From positions 2,488,613 through 2,552,612 of the forward strand of contig AP021856.1 in assembly GCA_017347445.1 (NCBI GenBank): a stretch of 64,000 bases of DNA, written 5' to 3'. The position numbers were made by a program, and so were the translations under genes. The notes under the pieces were generated by a model. It had not been told where the DNA came from, did no database searches, and saw only the letters and a program-made list of their open reading frames with translations. How positions within the stretch are numbered: the stretch's first letter is position 1; the number at the start of each line of letters is the position of its first letter. Below, piece after piece: positions 1 through 8,964 of this stretch. This DNA is from Candidatus Brocadia pituitae. Its GTDB lineage: Bacteria > Planctomycetota > Brocadiia > Brocadiales > Brocadiaceae.

Positions 1-75
1 GTGATAAAATGCAGCCGGTACAGAACGAATAAATTAATTTTTATAAATGAATATTTGTTAATTGTGCAGACTCGG

Positions 76-1296
76 ATGAAAACAGCCTCTCTCCAAAAAG
101 ATACTTCAGGACAGATTCAGATGGCAACCGTTTATACTATTTTGTTCGGCATCAGTTTTTCACACATGCTGAATGATATGATTCAATCCCTGATCCCGTC
201 CATTTATCCTCTTTTAAAAAATTCATTTAAACTGAGTTTTGCCCAGGTCGGTTTAATTCAACTGGCTTTTCAGATGACGGCCAGCATATTGCAACCCTTT
301 GTGGGTTTTTACTTTGATAAAAAACCACAGCCATTTTCCCTCACCATTGGAATGGGTTTTACCCTTGTTGGGCTCATCTTCATCTCTTTTGCCCATAGTT
401 TTACCGCTATCCTCATCTCTGTAGCCTTGATCGGTACCGGTTCATCTGTCTTCCATCCTGAATCTTCCAAGATCGCTTATATGGCATCCGGAGGCAAGCG
501 TGGCCTTGCACAATCTATTTTCCAGGTTGGAGGAAATGCAGGCACTGCTATCGGGCCATTATTGGCCGCTTTGATTGTTGTACATTTTGGCAGAAGCCAT
601 GCAATGTACTTCGGTATTTTGGCATTGATTGCAATTATTATCTTATTCTATGTCGGCAAATGGGCAAAACCGCGTTTAGCAGAAATGAAAAAACAAAAAA
701 GTATGGCAACAGTCACAGAATATCACCCGCATCTGTCAAAGCAAAAAGTTCTTATCTCTGTTGCAATCCTGTTGGTGCTTATTTTTTCCAAATTTTTCTA
801 CCTTGCCAGCATCAGCAGTTATTATACTTTTTTTCTGATTGATAAATTTTACGTAAGCATTAAACACTCTCAGTTATTCCTGTTTGTATTTTTGGCATCA
901 TCTGCATTGGGAACGTATTTCGGCGGGCCCCTGGGAGACAGGTTTGGGAGGAAATATGTGATCTGGTTTTCAATTCTTGGAGCTGCGCCATTCACCCTGC
1001 TCATGCCTTATATGAGTCTGTTCTGGACAGCAGTCTTCAGTGTAATCATCGGATTTATTTTGTCTTCTGCATTTCCGGCTATCTTAGTGTATGCACAGGA
1101 ACTGCTGCCTGTTAAAATAGGAATGATATCAGGATTATTTTTTGGATTTGCATTCGGAATGGGTGGCTTAGGTTCGGCTTTGCTGGGAATGCTGGCCGAC
1201 GCAACCAGCATTTATTATGTCTATCATGTTTGCGCCTTCCTTCCATTGATAGGATTAATCACCTGTCTGCTCCCAGATCTAAGTAAATCAGGGTAA
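76..1296 (+). CDS. MFS transporter, fosmidomycin-resistance (Fsr)-like
   Basis: This is a major facilitator exporter of the inner membrane with about 12 hydrophobic segments. The order and spacing of motifs (HMLNDM near the first helix, GTGSSVFHPESSK in the middle, GGPLGDRFGRK in the loop before the C-terminal half) resemble the fosmidomycin resistance branch of MFS drug exporters. The reading frame is open from base 1 with a GTG, but I place the start at the ATG at 76; the next ATG at 121 also gives a complete first helix. No strong ribosome site decides between them. Substrate cannot be told from sequence. It stands alone, followed by a 290-base gap. Confidence 0.85.
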   Translation: MKTASLQKDTSGQIQMATVYTILFGISFSHMLNDMIQSLIPSIYPLLKNSFKLSFAQVGLIQLAFQMTASILQPFVGFYFDKKPQPFSLTIGMGFTLVGLIFISFAHSFTAILISVALIGTGSSVFHPESSKIAYMASGGKRGLAQSIFQVGGNAGTAIGPLLAALIVVHFGRSHAMYFGILALIAIIILFYVGKWAKPRLAEMKKQKSMATVTEYHPHLSKQKVLISVAILLVLIFSKFFYLASISSYYTFFLIDKFYVSIKHSQLFLFVFLASSALGTYFGGPLGDRFGRKYVIWFSILGAAPFTLLMPYMSLFWTAVFSVIIGFILSSAFPAILVYAQELLPVKIGMISGLFFGFAFGMGGLGSALLGMLADATSIYYVYHVCAFLPLIGLITCLLPDLSKSG

Positions 1297-1401
1297 AAAC
1301 ACCTAAATAACAAAGAAAGAAAGAAAGAAAAAAAAACATCCGTACCTCTATTTATTTTAAAGTATACCCAAGAGGCTTACAACTTGTGATTTACACACTT
1401 G

Positions 1402-1461
1402 ATGACGGGTCGTCATAATCTAACGGGGTTGCACGGACAAGCACTACTTGTCCGTGTTTTT
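1402..1461 (+). terminator. Tandem hairpins ending in a T-run
   Basis: A small hairpin (ATGACG-GGT-CGTCAT, 1402-1416) is followed by a perfect 10-bp stem (CACGGACAAG 1432-1441, CTTGTCCGTG 1447-1456, loop CACTA) and TTTTT. The second hairpin has the form of an intrinsic terminator. It lies about 130 bases after the MFS stop and about 130 bases before the nitrite/formate channel start, so it could end the first gene's transcript or act in the leader of the second. Confidence 0.7.
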
Positions 1462-1592
1462 GCATCCCTGCTTACTTCCTTGTACTTGCACAACCTGCCT
1501 TGTATCGTCTATCCAAAGGATGAACATGGCCATCTGCCTTTTGCTGAAGCAAGAGGCGTAATTTTTCAGAATCGTATTTATCAAAAGTATTG

Positions 1593-2498
1593 ATGAGAAA
1601 AGATACTACTAAAAATCTTAATAATAGTACTGATCCTGATGCTTATTCGCCCCCTCAAATTGCTGACAGAATTGATAATGTAGCGATAGCAAAGGCAAGA
1701 CTAAGCTTCTCTCAGACCTTTATGTTGAGTGTTTTGGCAGGAGTCTATCTTGGAATAGGTGCCCAATTTTCCACTTTGGTAACCAGCGACTCTACCCTTC
1801 ATTTTGGAATTACCTCTTTTATTGAAGGCATCGTCTATTCACTTGGATTCATACTGGCAGTAATTGGCGGCGCGGAGGTATTTACCGGCAATTGCCTGAT
1901 AATCATGGGTTTTGTGAGTAAAAAGATTACGGCACGTGCATTACTCAGTAACTGGATTATTTCGTACACTGGTAATTTCGTGGGTAGTTTCACGATGGTC
2001 TGCTGGATATATAAAACACATCAATGGGAATTTTATGACCATATGGTTGGTGCAAAGGCCTTGCTTATTGCTCATAAAAAGGTTAACCTGTCTTTTCTAG
2101 CCGCCTTTGCCAGAGGGGTTCTTTGCAATGCTTTAATATGCCTTGCGGTCTGGTTGTGCTTTAGTGGCAGGAGTGTGGCAGACAAGGTCATTTCCATCAT
2201 ATTTCCCATAGGCGGTTTCTTTGCCAGCGGGTTTGAACAATGTGTCTCCAACATGTATTTCATTCCGATTGGAATCGTATTGCGGAAACACGAAGCAATA
2301 ATCGCAGCAGCTGAAAAAATGGCTGGAAAACCATTAGACCTTTCCCTGCTTACCTGGAGGGGTTTCTTTATAAACAATCTCATACCCGTTACCCTGGGAA
2401 ATATTGTAGGTGGAGTTATTCTGGTTGGTATATTCTTCTGGTTTGTTTACCTGCGACCGCATATTAATCTATCGTTGCGTGTTAAACGGGATTTCTGA
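1593..2498 (+). CDS. Formate/nitrite transporter family channel (FocA/NirC)
   Basis: This is an inner-membrane pentameric channel of the FNT family, which conducts small monovalent anions (formate, nitrite) or their acids. Visible are six hydrophobic segments, the GAEVFTGNC motif around residue 95, and the signature GFEQCVSNMYFIPIG around residue 210, which matches the conserved FEHxxANM-type segment of FNT proteins. The N-terminal 45 residues are a soluble extension. I choose the ATG at 1593; a TTG sits directly before it. In an anammox-like organism nitrite uptake is the obvious role, but the sequence cannot separate nitrite from formate. Confidence 0.88.
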   Translation: MRKDTTKNLNNSTDPDAYSPPQIADRIDNVAIAKARLSFSQTFMLSVLAGVYLGIGAQFSTLVTSDSTLHFGITSFIEGIVYSLGFILAVIGGAEVFTGNCLIIMGFVSKKITARALLSNWIISYTGNFVGSFTMVCWIYKTHQWEFYDHMVGAKALLIAHKKVNLSFLAAFARGVLCNALICLAVWLCFSGRSVADKVISIIFPIGGFFASGFEQCVSNMYFIPIGIVLRKHEAIIAAAEKMAGKPLDLSLLTWRGFFINNLIPVTLGNIVGGVILVGIFFWFVYLRPHINLSLRVKRDF

Positions 2499-2579
2499 AA
2501 ACAAAGGATAAAATCCTGGAAACCGGACTCTCTCAGAGAGAGAGAAAAAAGATTCAATCTTTATCAAAGGAACCGAGAA

Positions 2580-3722
2580 ATGAAACAATTTTGCGTGATA
2601 AGATGCAGTTTTATCCTGGGAATCTCAATTCTTTCTGCTTCTTGTTCTCCCGGATCAGGGGAAAAACATGTAATGCCAGCTGGTGTACCGGTTACTGTGG
2701 CTGTTGCTGAGCAAAAAGACATTCCCATCCAGATACGCACCATTGGAAACGTAGAGGCCTATTCTACGGTATCGATCAAGACACGGGTCGAAGGAGAACT
2801 GTCACGCGTCTATTTCAAGGAGGGTCAGGAAGTAAAAAAAGGTGATATGCTTTTCATGATTGATCCACGTCCCTTCAAGGCATCGCTTACGCAGTTCGAG
2901 GCCACGCTGGCAAGGGATACGGCTCAGATGAAAAAGGCAGAGTCAGACTCCCGCCGTCACGAAGAGTTGTTTAAAAGTGGCGTGGTCTCTAAGGAGGAAA
3001 TTGATCTCTATCGCACCAACCTTGAGGCTTTCATGGCAACCGTAAGAGCCGATAAGGCTGCTATAGAAAATGCCAGACTTCAGCTTGGATACTGTCACAT
3101 CCGTTCCCCCATAAACGGCCGTATTGGAAGGCTTGAAGTCAACCAGGGCAACATGGTTAAAGACATTGACACCATACTGGTAACGATTAATCAGACGAAA
3201 CCGATATATGTCTCTTTTTATTTGCCGGAACAGGAACTCTCGGAGGTCAGACGATACATGGCCCAGAAAAATCTGAAAGTTGAGGCAATTGTTCCCAACG
3301 ATGCAATGAATCCAGCTACCGGAGAACTGACTTTCATAAATAACGAAGTGAATGAATCAACAGGAACTGTTTTGTTAAAAGCGCTCTTTTCCAATGAAGA
3401 CGAATCCCTTTGGCCGCGGCAATTCGTTAACGTGATACTAACACTCAAGACACAGCCTGGCGCAGTGGTAATTCCATCGCATGCAATCCAGGTGGGACAA
3501 GAAGGTAATTATGTCTTTGTCGTCATGTCCGACTTTACCGTGGAATCCCGGCCAGTTGTTTTGGGAAATAGCTTCAATCAGGAAACGGTCATTACAAAAG
3601 GCATCCAACCAGGAGAGAAAGTAGTAATTGATGGTCAATTTCAGCTTATTCATGGGAGTAAAGTGGAAATTAAAAATGCCTCGGATTCCCTGGTACAAGA
3701 CAGTGCTGATTTCCCTAATTGA
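2580..3722 (+). CDS. RND efflux periplasmic adaptor lipoprotein (AcrA/MdtA-like)
   Basis: Membrane-fusion protein that links the inner-membrane RND pump encoded next to it to an outer-membrane channel. A lipoprotein signal peptide with lipobox LSASC (Cys about residue 22) is followed by the lipoyl/barrel-sandwich half motif VEGELSRVYFKEGQEVKKGD, a coiled-coil hairpin (residues about 100-160), the second lipoyl half (LGYCHIRSPINGRIGRL) and beta-barrel and membrane-proximal domains. The start ATG follows AAAGGAAC. The pump gene begins 51 bases after its stop, so the two are one operon. No outer-membrane factor gene is present in the window. Confidence 0.92.
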   Translation: MKQFCVIRCSFILGISILSASCSPGSGEKHVMPAGVPVTVAVAEQKDIPIQIRTIGNVEAYSTVSIKTRVEGELSRVYFKEGQEVKKGDMLFMIDPRPFKASLTQFEATLARDTAQMKKAESDSRRHEELFKSGVVSKEEIDLYRTNLEAFMATVRADKAAIENARLQLGYCHIRSPINGRIGRLEVNQGNMVKDIDTILVTINQTKPIYVSFYLPEQELSEVRRYMAQKNLKVEAIVPNDAMNPATGELTFINNEVNESTGTVLLKALFSNEDESLWPRQFVNVILTLKTQPGAVVIPSHAIQVGQEGNYVFVVMSDFTVESRPVVLGNSFNQETVITKGIQPGEKVVIDGQFQLIHGSKVEIKNASDSLVQDSADFPN

Positions 3723-3773
3723 AAAGATGACCACGATGAATAAAGTTATCAGACAAAACGGAGGAATTGACCA

Positions 3774-6700
3774 ATGAACATCTCTGGACCTTTTATCCGC
3801 CGCCCCGTCATGACCACGCTCGTTATGGTCGGGGTACTTCTCTTTGGCATTGCAGGGTATAGATTCCTGCCGGTAAGCGACCTGCCCAGCGTTGACTTTC
3901 CCACGCTTCTGGTAAGCGCCAGCTTACCTGGCGCCAGTCCGGACACCATGTCTTCGTCAGTCGCGACTCCTCTGGAACGGCAGTTTTCAACGATTGAAGG
4001 CCTGGACTCCATGACCTCCACCAGCTCACTGGGATCCACGCAGATTACCCTCCAGTTTAAGCTGAACCGGAATATCGATGCAGCGGCCCAGGACGTACAG
4101 ACTGCTATTACCCAGGCCACGGCATTTCTTCCTCAGGATCTGCCACAACCTCCAACTTACAAGAAGGTAAACCCTGCCGACCAGCCTATCATGTATATTG
4201 CCCTGTCTTCCCGGACATTGCCTCTCTGGGAACTGCACGATTATGCAGACACCATGATGGCGCAGCGTATCTCCATGACCAGCGGGGTTGCCCAGGTACA
4301 GATTTATGGACCACAGAAATACGCCGTGCGCGTCCAGCTTGACCCCAATGCCCTTGCCAGCAGGGGTATTGGAATCGACATGGTAGAAGATGCGCTGCGC
4401 AATGCAAATGTAAATCTGCCCACCGGAACCCTGCAGGGGACCCACGAGGCATTTACCATCCTCGCTACCGGACAACTATTTAAAGCCAGCGACTACCGTT
4501 CCGTTATCGTCACTTACCGTGACGGTTCTCCAGTACGCCTTGAAGAACTGGGGAGGATCATTGACAGCGTCGAAGATGATAAGGCTGCTGCCTGGTACGT
4601 GGACCAAAACGGAAGCCAGCGGGCTGTCGTGCTGGCAGTCCGGCGCCAGCCGGGGACGAATGCAGTCGAAGTGGCAGGAGCCGTTAAAAAACTCCTGCCT
4701 GATTTCCAATCCCATCTTCCGCCTTCGGCTGAGATGCATATTCTCTATGATCGTTCAGAATCAATCCAGAAATCGATCCATGAAGTCAAAATCACCATGA
4801 TCCTGACTTTGTTCCTGGTTGTTATGACCATACTCCTTTTCCTGCGCAATTTCTCTGCCACCGTGATTCCCAGTCTGGCGCTTCCTCTGTCCATCATGGG
4901 TACCTTTGCAGTAATGTATCTGATGAATTACAGCATGGACAACCTCTCTCTCATGGCCTTAATTCTTGCAATAGGGTTCGTGGTGGATGATGCCATCGTC
5001 ATCCTTGAAAATATCGTCCGTCATATGGAAATGGGAGAAAAGCCACTTCAGGCGGCGATCAAAGGGTCAGGGGAAATCGGTTTCACTATTCTGTCCATGA
5101 CACTCTCACTCGCGGCCGTCTTTATTCCCGTGCTGTTTATGGGGGGTGTAGTTGGACGATTATTCCGGGAATTTGCCGTTACCATCTGTGTGGCAATCCT
5201 GATATCGGGTTTCGTCTCTCTCAGTCTCACGCCCATGCTCTGCAGCCGTTTCTTACGTCCGCCCTCTGAGAAAAAACACGGACGTCTTTACCTGATTATT
5301 GAAAATTTCTTCAATACCCTGCTTAAAGGTTATGACCGGAGTCTCAAACTGGCTTTACAGTACCGCCTGACAACCATGATAGTTTCCGGTATCATTCTTT
5401 TGGCGACTGGATATTTTTTTGTAATAAATCCCAAAGGGTTCCTCCCGAACGAGGATCAGGGACAAATTTTTTCCATTACAGAAGCGCAGCAGGGCATCTC
5501 TTTCGACAAGATGAAGCAACTCCAGCAAGCCGTAGCAGACATTGTTCACAAAGACCCGAACGTCAGAGACTTCTATTCGAGTGTAGGCGGTTCCGGAGCT
5601 GCCAGCAGCTCCAACCAGGGCGTCCTGTTCATCCATTTGAAACACGGAGCCGGCCCCCGTTTAAGTTCTACGGAGGTAATTGAGGAATTGAGACAAAAGC
5701 TCGCCGTGATTCCGGGTATCAGGGTTTTCATGCAGGACCCTCCTGAAATCCGCATCGGAGGGAGGCTGACAAAAAGCCTGTATCAATTTACCTTACAAAG
5801 TCCGGATATGGAGGAACTGTATCATTATGCCCCAATCCTGGAGGCAGAAATGCAGAAACTGCCGATGTTGCAGGATGTCACCAGTGACCTGCAGGTTATG
5901 AATCCGCAGTTAAACGTCGTAATTCACCGGGATAAGGCTTCAACACGCGGGGTAACAGCGAGACAAATTGAAAGTGCGCTCTACAGCGCCTATGGCAACC
6001 GGTGGGTTTCAACGATCTATGCACCCAACGACCAATACAAGGTCATTATGGAATTAGAACCGCAGTATCAGACAAATCCGGATACCCTGCATATGCTTTA
6101 CATAAACTCATCGGATGGCCTCCCGGTTCCTTTATATACGGTAGCAACCTTGACTGAGAATCTTGGTCCTCAGACCATTAACCACATGGGACAGTTTCCG
6201 GCCGTCACAATTTCATTTAACCTCAAACCTGGGGTTTCCCTGAGCGAGGCCGTTACCGGGGTCAACAACCTTGCACGCGAGACCCTGCCCCCTGCGATCA
6301 ATACCAGCTTTCAGGGTACTGCACAGGAATTCCAGGCGTCAATGCAGGGTCTGGGAATGTTATTAGGTATGGCCATTCTGGTCATTTATATTGTACTGGG
6401 AATACTCTACGAGAGCTTCATCCACCCGATAACCATCCTGTCGGGGCTGCCTTCTGCTGGTTTAGGCGCGCTCCTGACACTCCGTATCTTCCATCTTGAT
6501 CTGGACGTGTACGCCTTTGTGGGACTCGTTATGCTAATAGGAATAGTCAAGAAGAACGCCATCATGCAGATCGATTTTGCGTTGGACGCGCAAAGAAAAG
6601 AGGGTAAAAATCCATTAGAAGCTATATACGAGGGATGTCTGGTCCGTTTTCGTCCCATCATGATGACCACCATGGCCGCGCTCATGGGTGCTTTACCAAT

Positions 6701-6905
6701 TGCCCTTGGCTTTGGTGCGGGGGCAGAGGCACGTCGTCCGTTGGGTCTCGTCATGGTGGGCGGTTTACTTTTCTCACAGTTTGTCACCCTCTACCTCACC
6801 CCTGTTTTTTATATCTACATGGATGCCTTTCAGAAAAAAGTTCGAAACTTATTTAAAACATCCTCAAGGAAGGAAATGGTAGGGCAACAATTAGCAAAAA
6901 CATGA
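3774..6905 (+). CDS. RND multidrug efflux permease (HAE1/MdtB type)
   Basis: Proton-driven trimeric efflux pump of the inner membrane, 1043 residues, the usual length for HAE1 family permeases. The N-terminus (FIRRPVMTTLVMVGVLL) is typical, the transmembrane proton-relay segment reads GFVVDDAIVILEN near residue 405, and the matching Lys segment reads GIVKKNAIMQIDFA near residue 925. It has two large periplasmic loops and 12 membrane helices. A good ribosome site (GGAGG) precedes the ATG. It forms an operon with the upstream adaptor lipoprotein. Substrate range cannot be inferred. Confidence 0.95.
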   Translation: MNISGPFIRRPVMTTLVMVGVLLFGIAGYRFLPVSDLPSVDFPTLLVSASLPGASPDTMSSSVATPLERQFSTIEGLDSMTSTSSLGSTQITLQFKLNRNIDAAAQDVQTAITQATAFLPQDLPQPPTYKKVNPADQPIMYIALSSRTLPLWELHDYADTMMAQRISMTSGVAQVQIYGPQKYAVRVQLDPNALASRGIGIDMVEDALRNANVNLPTGTLQGTHEAFTILATGQLFKASDYRSVIVTYRDGSPVRLEELGRIIDSVEDDKAAAWYVDQNGSQRAVVLAVRRQPGTNAVEVAGAVKKLLPDFQSHLPPSAEMHILYDRSESIQKSIHEVKITMILTLFLVVMTILLFLRNFSATVIPSLALPLSIMGTFAVMYLMNYSMDNLSLMALILAIGFVVDDAIVILENIVRHMEMGEKPLQAAIKGSGEIGFTILSMTLSLAAVFIPVLFMGGVVGRLFREFAVTICVAILISGFVSLSLTPMLCSRFLRPPSEKKHGRLYLIIENFFNTLLKGYDRSLKLALQYRLTTMIVSGIILLATGYFFVINPKGFLPNEDQGQIFSITEAQQGISFDKMKQLQQAVADIVHKDPNVRDFYSSVGGSGAASSSNQGVLFIHLKHGAGPRLSSTEVIEELRQKLAVIPGIRVFMQDPPEIRIGGRLTKSLYQFTLQSPDMEELYHYAPILEAEMQKLPMLQDVTSDLQVMNPQLNVVIHRDKASTRGVTARQIESALYSAYGNRWVSTIYAPNDQYKVIMELEPQYQTNPDTLHMLYINSSDGLPVPLYTVATLTENLGPQTINHMGQFPAVTISFNLKPGVSLSEAVTGVNNLARETLPPAINTSFQGTAQEFQASMQGLGMLLGMAILVIYIVLGILYESFIHPITILSGLPSAGLGALLTLRIFHLDLDVYAFVGLVMLIGIVKKNAIMQIDFALDAQRKEGKNPLEAIYEGCLVRFRPIMMTTMAALMGALPIALGFGAGAEARRPLGLVMVGGLLFSQFVTLYLTPVFYIYMDAFQKKVRNLFKTSSRKEMVGQQLAKT

Positions 6906-7000
6906 ATAATATTAACCCTGTCAGAGTTTAAAACTCTGACAGGGTTGACTCACAAATTTCGTGCTTTGGATTTTGTCTATTCCGATTCGTTCTGATTAGG
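6903..7000. repeat. Dispersed palindrome-containing repeat, copy 1
   Basis: Begins with a perfect 16-bp inverted repeat (AACCCTGTCAGAGTTT at 6914-6929 against 6931-6946, centre one base) and continues for about 50 bases. A second copy with the same palindrome and the same flanking text lies at 41150-41250. The palindrome sits directly behind the RND gene but has no T-run after it, so it is better read as a dispersed repeat than as a simple terminator. Confidence 0.65.
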
Positions 7001-7015
7001 ATATAATTTACAATG

Positions 7016-7101
7016 CGTGACAAGAAGCACGGCAACTTCTTAGATATATTGATACAGTCTATGTTTGCCGTTTTATACAGACTGTATAATCATTGTTAGC
7101 C
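7016..7101. repeat. attC-like element, family A copy 1 (ends GTTAGCC)
   Basis: An 86-base element that recurs at 14545-14630 with roughly 80 percent identity by eye. Both copies start CGTGACAA, contain the palindrome TATACAGNCTGTATA (here 7074-7088) and end with an integron-type right core, here GTTAGCC (7095-7101). The core is exactly complementary to GGCTAAC at 8131, the left core of the next attC, as expected for the start of a gene cassette. A canonical left core for this element itself is not evident, so it may be a truncated or atypical attC. Confidence 0.5.
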
Positions 7102-7165
7102 ACCTTCTTGCAAAACATAAATCTTTTGAAATTCCATAGACTGAAATTCCATAAACGGAGTCGCA

Positions 7166-8119
7166 ATGCCAGATTTTGGAAATATCAAGAAAATTAATAT
7201 CAAGGATATTTGGCAACATGAAGCCCAAAATTTCACGCCCTGGCTTGCCATAAATCTCGAAAAACTTGGCGAATCAGTTGGTATGGATTTAGAAATGATT
7301 GAGCAAGAAGCAAGCGTCGGTAACTTCTCGCTTGATATTCTTGCAAAAGATTTAAGCACAGGGCATAACGTCATTATTGAAAACCAATTTGGCGATACTG
7401 ACCATGACCATCTTGGGAAAATGCTTACTTATGCGGCAGGTTTTGACGCATCAAAAGTAATTTGGATTTCAGAAAATGTGCGTGATGAACATCGTCAAAC
7501 AATAGAATGGCTTAATCAGCGCACAGACACCGATACTCAATTTTTCGCAATAGAGATTGAAGTATTCAAAATTGATGATTCCAAGCCCGCCTACAATTTC
7601 AAGCCCATTGTTTTTCCGAATGAATGGCGAAAATCCAAAAAACAAAGTTCGAGCGAAAGCGCATCGGCAAAAGGTGAAGCCTATCGAGAATATTTTCAAT
7701 TCTTGATGGATGAATTGAGAACAAAGCATTCTTTCACAAAAGCCCGAATAGCCCAGCCCCAAAGTTGGTATATTTTCCCTACGGGTATTTCTGGAATCTC
7801 TTATGGAACATCATTCGCACAAGGCAAACGAGTACGAGCAGAGTTATATATTGATGTAGGCGATTCTGAAAAAAACAAAGGGCTGTTTGATTGGCTTTTT
7901 GAGAAAAAGCAAATTATAGAAAACGAGTTTGGCGAATCTCTAGATTGGGAAAGACTCGATGACCGCCGTGCTTCTCGTATTGCGATTTATCGTGAAGGCT
8001 CAATTGACGATGTTGAAGTATTGCCAGAAATACGAGCGTGGGCGATTCAAGAATTACTCAAGTTCAGAAAAGCGTTTTCATCCCATTTGAAAACGTATAA
8101 GAGCCAAGTCGGTTTATAA
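7166..8119 (+). CDS. DUF4268-family protein (PD-(D/E)XK nuclease-like)
   Basis: A 317-residue soluble protein. The N-terminal half (residues about 1-140) has the layout of a restriction-nuclease-like fold (SVGNFSLDILAKD then VIIENQFGDTDHDHLGKML), where the D and the E-N-Q pair sit where PD-(D/E)XK enzymes carry catalytic residues; the C-terminal half matches DUF4268 proteins (GTSFAQGKRVRAELYID). Such proteins are common in accessory DNA, and nuclease activity is only suggested. It is the cargo of an apparent integron cassette (about 7096-8258). The start ATG follows ACGGAGTCGCA. Confidence 0.75.
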   Translation: MPDFGNIKKINIKDIWQHEAQNFTPWLAINLEKLGESVGMDLEMIEQEASVGNFSLDILAKDLSTGHNVIIENQFGDTDHDHLGKMLTYAAGFDASKVIWISENVRDEHRQTIEWLNQRTDTDTQFFAIEIEVFKIDDSKPAYNFKPIVFPNEWRKSKKQSSSESASAKGEAYREYFQFLMDELRTKHSFTKARIAQPQSWYIFPTGISGISYGTSFAQGKRVRAELYIDVGDSEKNKGLFDWLFEKKQIIENEFGESLDWERLDDRRASRIAIYREGSIDDVEVLPEIRAWAIQELLKFRKAFSSHLKTYKSQVGL

Positions 8120-8130
8120 ATAATGGCGGT

Positions 8131-8264
8131 GGCTAACAAAGCGTGCAGCGGACGGCGGGGAGTCTGCGGCTTCGAGAAGCATTTTCCTAGCCTCAGCCTT
8201 TTCCTGCTCTCAGGCTTTTGTCTACCCCGCCCCCCCGTCCGCCGCTAATGCAAACCGTTGGAAG
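8131..8264 (+). repeat. attC recombination site (DUF4268 cassette)
   Basis: A 134-base imperfect palindrome. The left arm starts GGCTAACAAAGCGTGCAGCG and continues GACGGCGGGG; the right arm runs CCGTCCGCCGCTAATGCAAA and ends CCGTTGGAA. The left core GGCTAAC is the exact complement of GTTAGCC at 7095, the start of the same cassette. The right core GTTGGAA (8258-8264) departs from GTTRRRY only in its last base. The sequence style is that of integron attC sites known from environmental bacteria. Confidence 0.65.
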
Positions 8265-8315
8265 CATAATGACATACAACTTTGATAAAGCAAACTGTAA
8301 ATATGGAGACACAAA

Positions 8316-8450
8316 GTGGCTAGAAGAAAGACTCCCTCAATGGATACCGTGTATCAGCTCAAAATAACCTTAAAACACAGCCACCCTCTCCATTTGGAGA
8401 CGAGTACAAGTTCGCGCCAATATTCCGGCTTCATGCGCCTTGCCAGTGAG
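8316..8450 (+). pseudogene. Frameshifted fragment of a plasmid pRiA4b ORF-3-like protein
   Basis: The frame from GTG 8316 reads MARRKTPSMDTVYQLKITLK, the typical N-terminus of pRiA4b ORF-3 family proteins. The expected continuation PPIWRRVQVRANIPA is present but in a different frame: CATTTGGAGACGAGTACAAG reads IWRRVQ once one base is removed near 8390. Homology stops soon after, so both a frameshift and a large 3' deletion have occurred. It sits inside the same cassette as the toxin-antitoxin pair that follows. Confidence 0.65.
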
Positions 8451-8505
8451 CTTGTCGTTAGCCATGAAACAATAAGAACTATATGCAAGAAGGAGGCTTT
8501 AAGAT

Positions 8506-8706
8506 ATGAATAAAGTAGAGAAACTTGAAAAAGAAATTCAGAAACTTAGTCATTTAGAGCTTGCAACATTCCGAAAGTGGTTTTGCAGATTTGACGCTAA
8601 AGAATGGGACAAACAACTTGAGGAAGACATCCTTGCTGGGAAACTAGACAAATTAGCCGATAAATCTGTTGCTGATCACCATGCAGGTAGGAGTAAAGAA
8701 ATTTGA
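8506..8706 (+). CDS. Small antitoxin-like protein of a TA pair
   Basis: A 66-residue acidic/basic helical protein (KLEKEIQKLSHLELATFRKW then a charged C-terminus), with the size and style of antitoxins of RelE/ParE-type modules. A strong ribosome site (AAGGAGG) lies 10 bases before the ATG. Its stop codon overlaps the TTG start of the downstream toxin-like gene. Family membership beyond this pattern is not certain; the call rests mainly on context. Confidence 0.7.
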   Translation: MNKVEKLEKEIQKLSHLELATFRKWFCRFDAKEWDKQLEEDILAGKLDKLADKSVADHHAGRSKEI

Positions 8707-8957
8707 AACACTTTACTTCACCGGATTTTTGGGCATGTTACCAGATTCTTCCTGAATCTGTCCAAAATCTGGCTGACAAGAACTTTAAACTTCTTAAAAA
8801 CAATCCGTTCCATCCATCGTTACATCTTAAAAAGATTGGCAAATATCGGACAGTTCGTGTCGGTCTTTATTATCGGGCAATTGCTGTTGAAGTATCGAAT
8901 GGATTATTATGGTTTTGGATTGGACCACACGATGAATATGATAAAGTTTTGGGCTAG
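8703..8957 (+). CDS. RelE/ParE-family toxin-like protein
   Basis: An 84-residue protein with the RelE/ParE fold pattern: PESVQNLADKNFKLLKNNP helix region, then HLKKIGKYRTVRVGLYYRAI strand region and a C-terminal IGPHDEYDKVLG, which matches the common HDEYDRLL ending of HigB/RelE-like ribonuclease toxins. It starts at TTG overlapping the antitoxin stop by four bases, indicating translational coupling. Toxin activity (translation-dependent mRNA cleavage in this family) is inferred. TA modules are frequent cargo of integron cassettes. Confidence 0.8.
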   Translation: MKHFTSPDFWACYQILPESVQNLADKNFKLLKNNPFHPSLHLKKIGKYRTVRVGLYYRAIAVEVSNGLLWFWIGPHDEYDKVLG

Positions 8958-8964
8958 CAAATCA

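Noticed and set aside
1399-1593. 64-codon plus-strand frame before the FNT gene
   Set aside because: It runs through the terminator-like hairpin, has no ribosome site and no family resemblance.
6914-6946. Perfect 16-bp palindrome as a simple intrinsic terminator of the RND operon
   Set aside because: No T-run follows and the flanks are repeated at 41150, so it is better described as part of a dispersed repeat.
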